From: Pseudomonadota bacterium
Lineage (GTDB): Bacteria > Desulfobacterota > Binatia > Binatales > Binataceae
Assembly: GCA_021324455.1 (NCBI GenBank)
Contig: JAJPJA010000061.1
Coordinates: 1 to 56,907 of the forward strand
Direction: 5' to 3'
DNA: 56,907 nt
Below, in pieces: positions 54,015 to 56,907 of this stretch. Below the pieces are notes generated by a model. It did no database searches and was not told the DNA's origin. It worked only from the letters and a program-made list of their open reading frames with translations. The translations under genes were made by a program, and so were the position numbers. Position 1 is the stretch's first letter. Each line of letters begins with the position of its first letter.

Positions 54015-55169
54015 TCATTCCGGCGCCGCGAGCACCTGCATCTGGATTCGCAGCGGGCAATCGAACCATCGCACCAGTTCATGCACCAGGTCGAACTCGA
54101 GGATGTAGCTGCCGGGCTTCTCCGGGGCGATTACGGCAGCCGGAACGATAACCTGATCCTTCGGCCGCACCGAACATGGAAATCCGCTGCGCAAACCTTC
54201 GGCAATGAGCACCGCGCCGTCGGGTTGGCGCCATCGGTAGGAAACCCGAATCTCGGGGCGTTGAAGATTGCCCCACGGCCATGTCTCCTCCCCGATGTTG
54301 GTGATTTTGAGATGAATCTGACGGCCCTCTCCCGCGATCATGCGATGGTCGCGCTCGATTGGCTGCAGCAGGGCGCGATAAGCCTCCGGCGCGGGCCGGC
54401 GTCCATTCCACCATCGGTCGATTTCGGCGCGCTCGAATAGCGGCAGATCGCCCGCCGCGCGGTCCGGCGGCTCAGGCGCGTGGATTACCGCGCGGATCGC
54501 CTGCTGGTCGTCATAAGGGACCGCTTCAGGCGCCATCCGCGCGTAACGCTCCGGCAGATAGAAGCGGTTGACCGATCCGCCTCCGGGCGCGACTACCCCC
54601 GCGCGCCGGGCTTCGTAGATTTCCATCTTGGCTATGCGGTCGGCGGCGCCCAGTGTCAGCAGATTCAGATGATAGATCGGCTGCTCGAGGTAGCGGCAGG
54701 GCAGGACCGCGCCTGCGCCGGAATGCGCGATGCCTTCAAACCACAATGTACCGTCGTTGCGAACGAGCCGGTTCTGATAATCGGGAAACCAGGGCAGCTC
54801 GTTGAGCCAATGGCCCGCGTCGGGAAAGAGCCATCGGCGCGGGATGTGGTACTGCAGCACGTCGCGGCGCTGGACCAGATGCGGGATTGCCGCAATCAAC
54901 CCGGGACTGGCCACTTCGTCGCCGTCCAGACGCAATACCCATTCGCCGCGGCATTGTGCATGCAGCCAGGCCATCGCATGCTGCGCATTATGGCAATATT
55001 CGTAACGGAGCACGCGGTCGGCAGCCGCGGCGTACCGGGCCGCCTGCGCCGCGCCCAGACGCGCATCGACGGCCAGCACAACTTCGCCGGCGACCGGCCG
55101 GACCTGATTGAGCAGCGCGGTCACCTGGCGCGGCGGAAAATGCGTCGCGCATATAACGGATAATTTCAT
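54015..55169 (-). CDS. GT2-type glycosyltransferase with C-terminal Ig-like domain
   Basis: This 384-residue protein has a GT-A core: KLSVICATHFPPRQ at the start, WVLRLDGDEVASPGLI with the metal-binding DxD, and GTLWFEGIAHSG. From about residue 285 to the end, an Ig-like beta sandwich follows with LKITNIGEETWPWG, ISYRW-like VSYRWRQPDG, and KPGSYILEFDLVHE then VRWFDC. This tail is common on polysaccharide-cluster enzymes and probably binds a glycan. The acceptor is unknown. ATG 55169 follows GGAGG closely; the upstream frame to 55265 is not protein-like. Confidence 0.85.
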   Translation of the reverse strand: MKLSVICATHFPPRQVTALLNQVRPVAGEVVLAVDARLGAAQAARYAAAADRVLRYEYCHNAQHAMAWLHAQCRGEWVLRLDGDEVASPGLIAAIPHLVQRRDVLQYHIPRRWLFPDAGHWLNELPWFPDYQNRLVRNDGTLWFEGIAHSGAGAVLPCRYLEQPIYHLNLLTLGAADRIAKMEIYEARRAGVVAPGGGSVNRFYLPERYARMAPEAVPYDDQQAIRAVIHAPEPPDRAAGDLPLFERAEIDRWWNGRRPAPEAYRALLQPIERDHRMIAGEGRQIHLKITNIGEETWPWGNLQRPEIRVSYRWRQPDGAVLIAEGLRSGFPCSVRPKDQVIVPAAVIAPEKPGSYILEFDLVHELVRWFDCPLRIQMQVLAAPE

Positions 55170-55391
55170 CCTCCGCCCTCTATAGCCCGCGCGGTTAAGA
55201 AAAAAAAAGATCCGGTGCCGCGCCTTAAGCGAGGTCAATGCGGCGGTGCGCAAACCATCGAACAAACGGTGAAACGCGGCCTGAGTGCCGCGCCTGAGCG
55301 CTCGACCCGGTAAATTGCACCATCAAACACCCCTCTATAGTCTGAAGCCGAAGTTTACATTCGCTGGGGACAAACCATCCCGGAGGGAAAA

Positions 55392-56825
55392 ATGTTCGTT
55401 GACAGGATTTTACAGGGGTTGCGCATAAGCGATCGGGCGAAACCGGACCGCTCGCCCCACACCGATACGCATCCCACCCGCGCATCGCTGCCCCCGGCGG
55501 CGGCTGCCTGCATCCTCGCGTGCCTGAATTTGATCGTGTTGTGGCTTGGCGCGGGAACCGCCGCGGCCCAGATCCTATTCGATCCCGCCAATTACCGCGA
55601 GATGGCTCCGGCATCCTCGTCCGCAACCATCGCGCCGGGCACGATCATCACCGTACAGAACTGGACCGCGTACAGGAAATTTCTGCCCATCGGAGTGCAG
55701 GCGCTGTTCTCCGGCAAATACCTGTTTCGCATGGGAACCGACCCCGGGTTTGCAATTGAAGTGGGACCGACGCAGCACATATCGCTGCCCAGCAAGGTGG
55801 TGCGCGACACGGAGAAATACAGCGGCCAGGTGCGCCTTAAGACCATCCCGGGCGGCGGCAAGGCGCCTGAGGGCTACGTGGCCGGCGAGCCTTTTCCCAA
55901 TCCCGCCGAGCCCGACCTTGCCTACAAGATCGTCTACGACAACTGGTATCGATGGTATCCGTTCGTGCAAAGTTTCCACTCTCACACCAATCTCGTCGAT
56001 CGCTTCCAGAATATCTTCTATCAATTGAGCCAGACCACCTACTGGCGGCTTTCCCATCTGAGCGACGATGATTATCCGACCAACCTGCCCTACGCGAACG
56101 GATTCTCGCTCAACGCCCGCTTCTTTATCCTGGCGCCCGAGCAGTCCAAGTACACGACCGAGATCGAGATGCTGCACGACGACCCCACGGTGGTGCCGGA
56201 ATTATACGTCTTTCTGCCGTCCCTGCGGCGGTCGCTGAGACTCTCCAGCGCCGCCCGCTGTTCGCCGCTGCTGGGCACTGACTACACCGGCGACGATGGG
56301 GCGGGGACGTCGATCACCAGTCCGGGCTTGTTCCGCATCGAACTGCTGGGCGAATACAAGGTGCTGGGGCTGCTGCATGAGGATCCGGCTAACCGCGAAA
56401 AGGATGAAAGCTTTCTGATCAAGAGCACGGTCCCCGGATGGCCCACGCCGAAGGACGGCAAATGGGAGCTGCGCGATACCTATATCGTGGCGCTTTATCC
56501 GCTGCCCGAGCTGGGCACGAGTTATTGCTACGGCGTGCGCATCGTTTACATCGACAAGGAGACCTGGGACAACTACTACTTCGATTTGTACGATTCCGGG
56601 CACAAGCTATGGAAGACGGAATGGCTTTTCACCTATCCGATGGATATCGGCGGGGGCGAACGGGCCGTCACCAACAACAATACTTCCACAATGCTCGATC
56701 TGCAGAACGCGCACGCGACCGCGGTGGTCGAGACCAATTATGCGCTGGACAAATCCGCTCCGGGAGATCTGCAGGACGCCCGCACATGGGCCTTCCCGGG
56801 CTCGCTCGGTCAGATAATGAAGTAG
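55392..56825 (+). CDS. DUF1329 domain-containing exported protein (second copy)
   Basis: This 477-residue protein is a paralogue of the gene at 7696-9030. A long N-terminal region of about 55 residues precedes the mature start; its hydrophobic core is ACILACLNLIVLWLGAG, and TAAAQ would be the cleavage site. The mature start ILFDPANYREMAP matches the KFDPANYAAMAD of the paralogue. Shared segments include LPSLRRSLRLSSAARCSP and AFPGSLGQIMK. The unusual hydrophilic stretch before the signal core suggests either a true start further in or a long n-region. GGAGGG precedes ATG 55392. The role is as for the other copy: an outer-membrane-associated, LolB-like fold, function unproven. Confidence 0.9.
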   Translation: MFVDRILQGLRISDRAKPDRSPHTDTHPTRASLPPAAAACILACLNLIVLWLGAGTAAAQILFDPANYREMAPASSSATIAPGTIITVQNWTAYRKFLPIGVQALFSGKYLFRMGTDPGFAIEVGPTQHISLPSKVVRDTEKYSGQVRLKTIPGGGKAPEGYVAGEPFPNPAEPDLAYKIVYDNWYRWYPFVQSFHSHTNLVDRFQNIFYQLSQTTYWRLSHLSDDDYPTNLPYANGFSLNARFFILAPEQSKYTTEIEMLHDDPTVVPELYVFLPSLRRSLRLSSAARCSPLLGTDYTGDDGAGTSITSPGLFRIELLGEYKVLGLLHEDPANREKDESFLIKSTVPGWPTPKDGKWELRDTYIVALYPLPELGTSYCYGVRIVYIDKETWDNYYFDLYDSGHKLWKTEWLFTYPMDIGGGERAVTNNNTSTMLDLQNAHATAVVETNYALDKSAPGDLQDARTWAFPGSLGQIMK

Positions 56826-56860
56826 AATGGGCGGCCTCGGGAATCCGGGAGAGCATGAAA

Positions 56861-56893
56861 ACAAAGCCGGCCGCGCCCCGCGGCCGGCTTTGT
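56861..56893 (+). terminator. Strong hairpin after the second DUF1329 gene
   Basis: ACAAAGCCGGCCGCG (56861-56875) and CGCGGCCGGCTTTGT (56879-56893) are perfectly complementary around CCC. The 15-bp stem with AAAG/CTTT at its base suits a terminator, although a T-run is short. It lies 36 nt past the stop codon. Confidence 0.8.
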
Positions 56894-56907
56894 GCCGCTA
56901 CTGCATA

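Overview
The window is GC-rich, gene-dense bacterial chromosome with no phage, CRISPR, IS element or rRNA/tRNA gene that I can see. The gene content suggests an uncultured aerobic catabolic bacterium of the Candidatus Binatota/Binatia type or a related deltaproteobacterial lineage. The pointers are two DUF1329 proteins, several luciferase-like (LLM) flavin oxidoreductases, CaiB/BaiF CoA-transferases, cyclase-family and amidohydrolase-2 proteins, an acyl-CoA dehydrogenase with an ACAD10/11-like kinase, and EthD and Rieske proteins. This taxonomic call is inference from content only.

Layout. 1-19.7 kb is a catabolic/accessory region: cyclase, D-aminoacylase-type amidohydrolase, rhodanese, MDR and Zn dehydrogenases, GFA, SnoaL, amidohydrolase, SDRs, DUF1329, alpha/beta hydrolase, a broken DUF1566 gene, a double-length CoA-transferase, an MFS carrier, an LLM oxidoreductase, a cupredoxin and a second cyclase. 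19.8-24.7 kb is a small surface-polysaccharide cluster (FkbM and two other methyltransferases, a GT4 glycosyltransferase, an LPS-kinase-like protein). 24.7-33.8 kb holds a VIT1/CCC1 transporter, an MFS protein, a small secreted protein, a Rieske ferredoxin, argJ, a sulfotransferase, a divergent pyruvate kinase and a repeat-rich secreted protein with a peptidase-S74 chaperone domain. 34.2-44.6 kb is mostly housekeeping on the minus strand: secA, an SplB-like radical SAM protein, a GT2, engB, DUF309, a lipoprotein, an ArsC/Spx-like protein, a secreted protein, a CinA-type protein, a sigma-32-type factor and rpoZ. 44.7-56.9 kb returns to acyl-CoA and F420/flavin catabolism, with an SDR, an apparently circularly permuted ROK-type kinase, a CoA-transferase, two tandem LLM enzymes, EthD, ACAD10/11-like kinase, amidohydrolase, acyl-CoA dehydrogenase, a GT2 with an Ig-like tail and a second DUF1329 protein.

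Main discovery. Two genes are each split by a single in-frame TGA exactly where the family has a redox cysteine. One is the periplasmic rhodanese (3079-3537, minus; C-x4-U followed by x-A-S-H). The other is the ArsC/Spx-like thioredoxin-fold protein (41241-41591, minus; U-T-T-C in place of C-x-x-C). In both, the frame continues with clear family sequence after the TGA, and a hairpin sits downstream whose apical loop begins 22 nt after the TGA and has a G in its first two positions, as expected for a bacterial SECIS element. I interpret both as selenoproteins that ordinary gene calling truncates. The selenocysteine machinery (selA, selB, selC, selD) is not in this window, so the claim depends on the rest of the genome.

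Second point of interest: the ROK-type protein at 45627-46706 carries the usual C-terminal sugar-kinase motifs before the N-terminal ATP-binding motif, in one intact frame.
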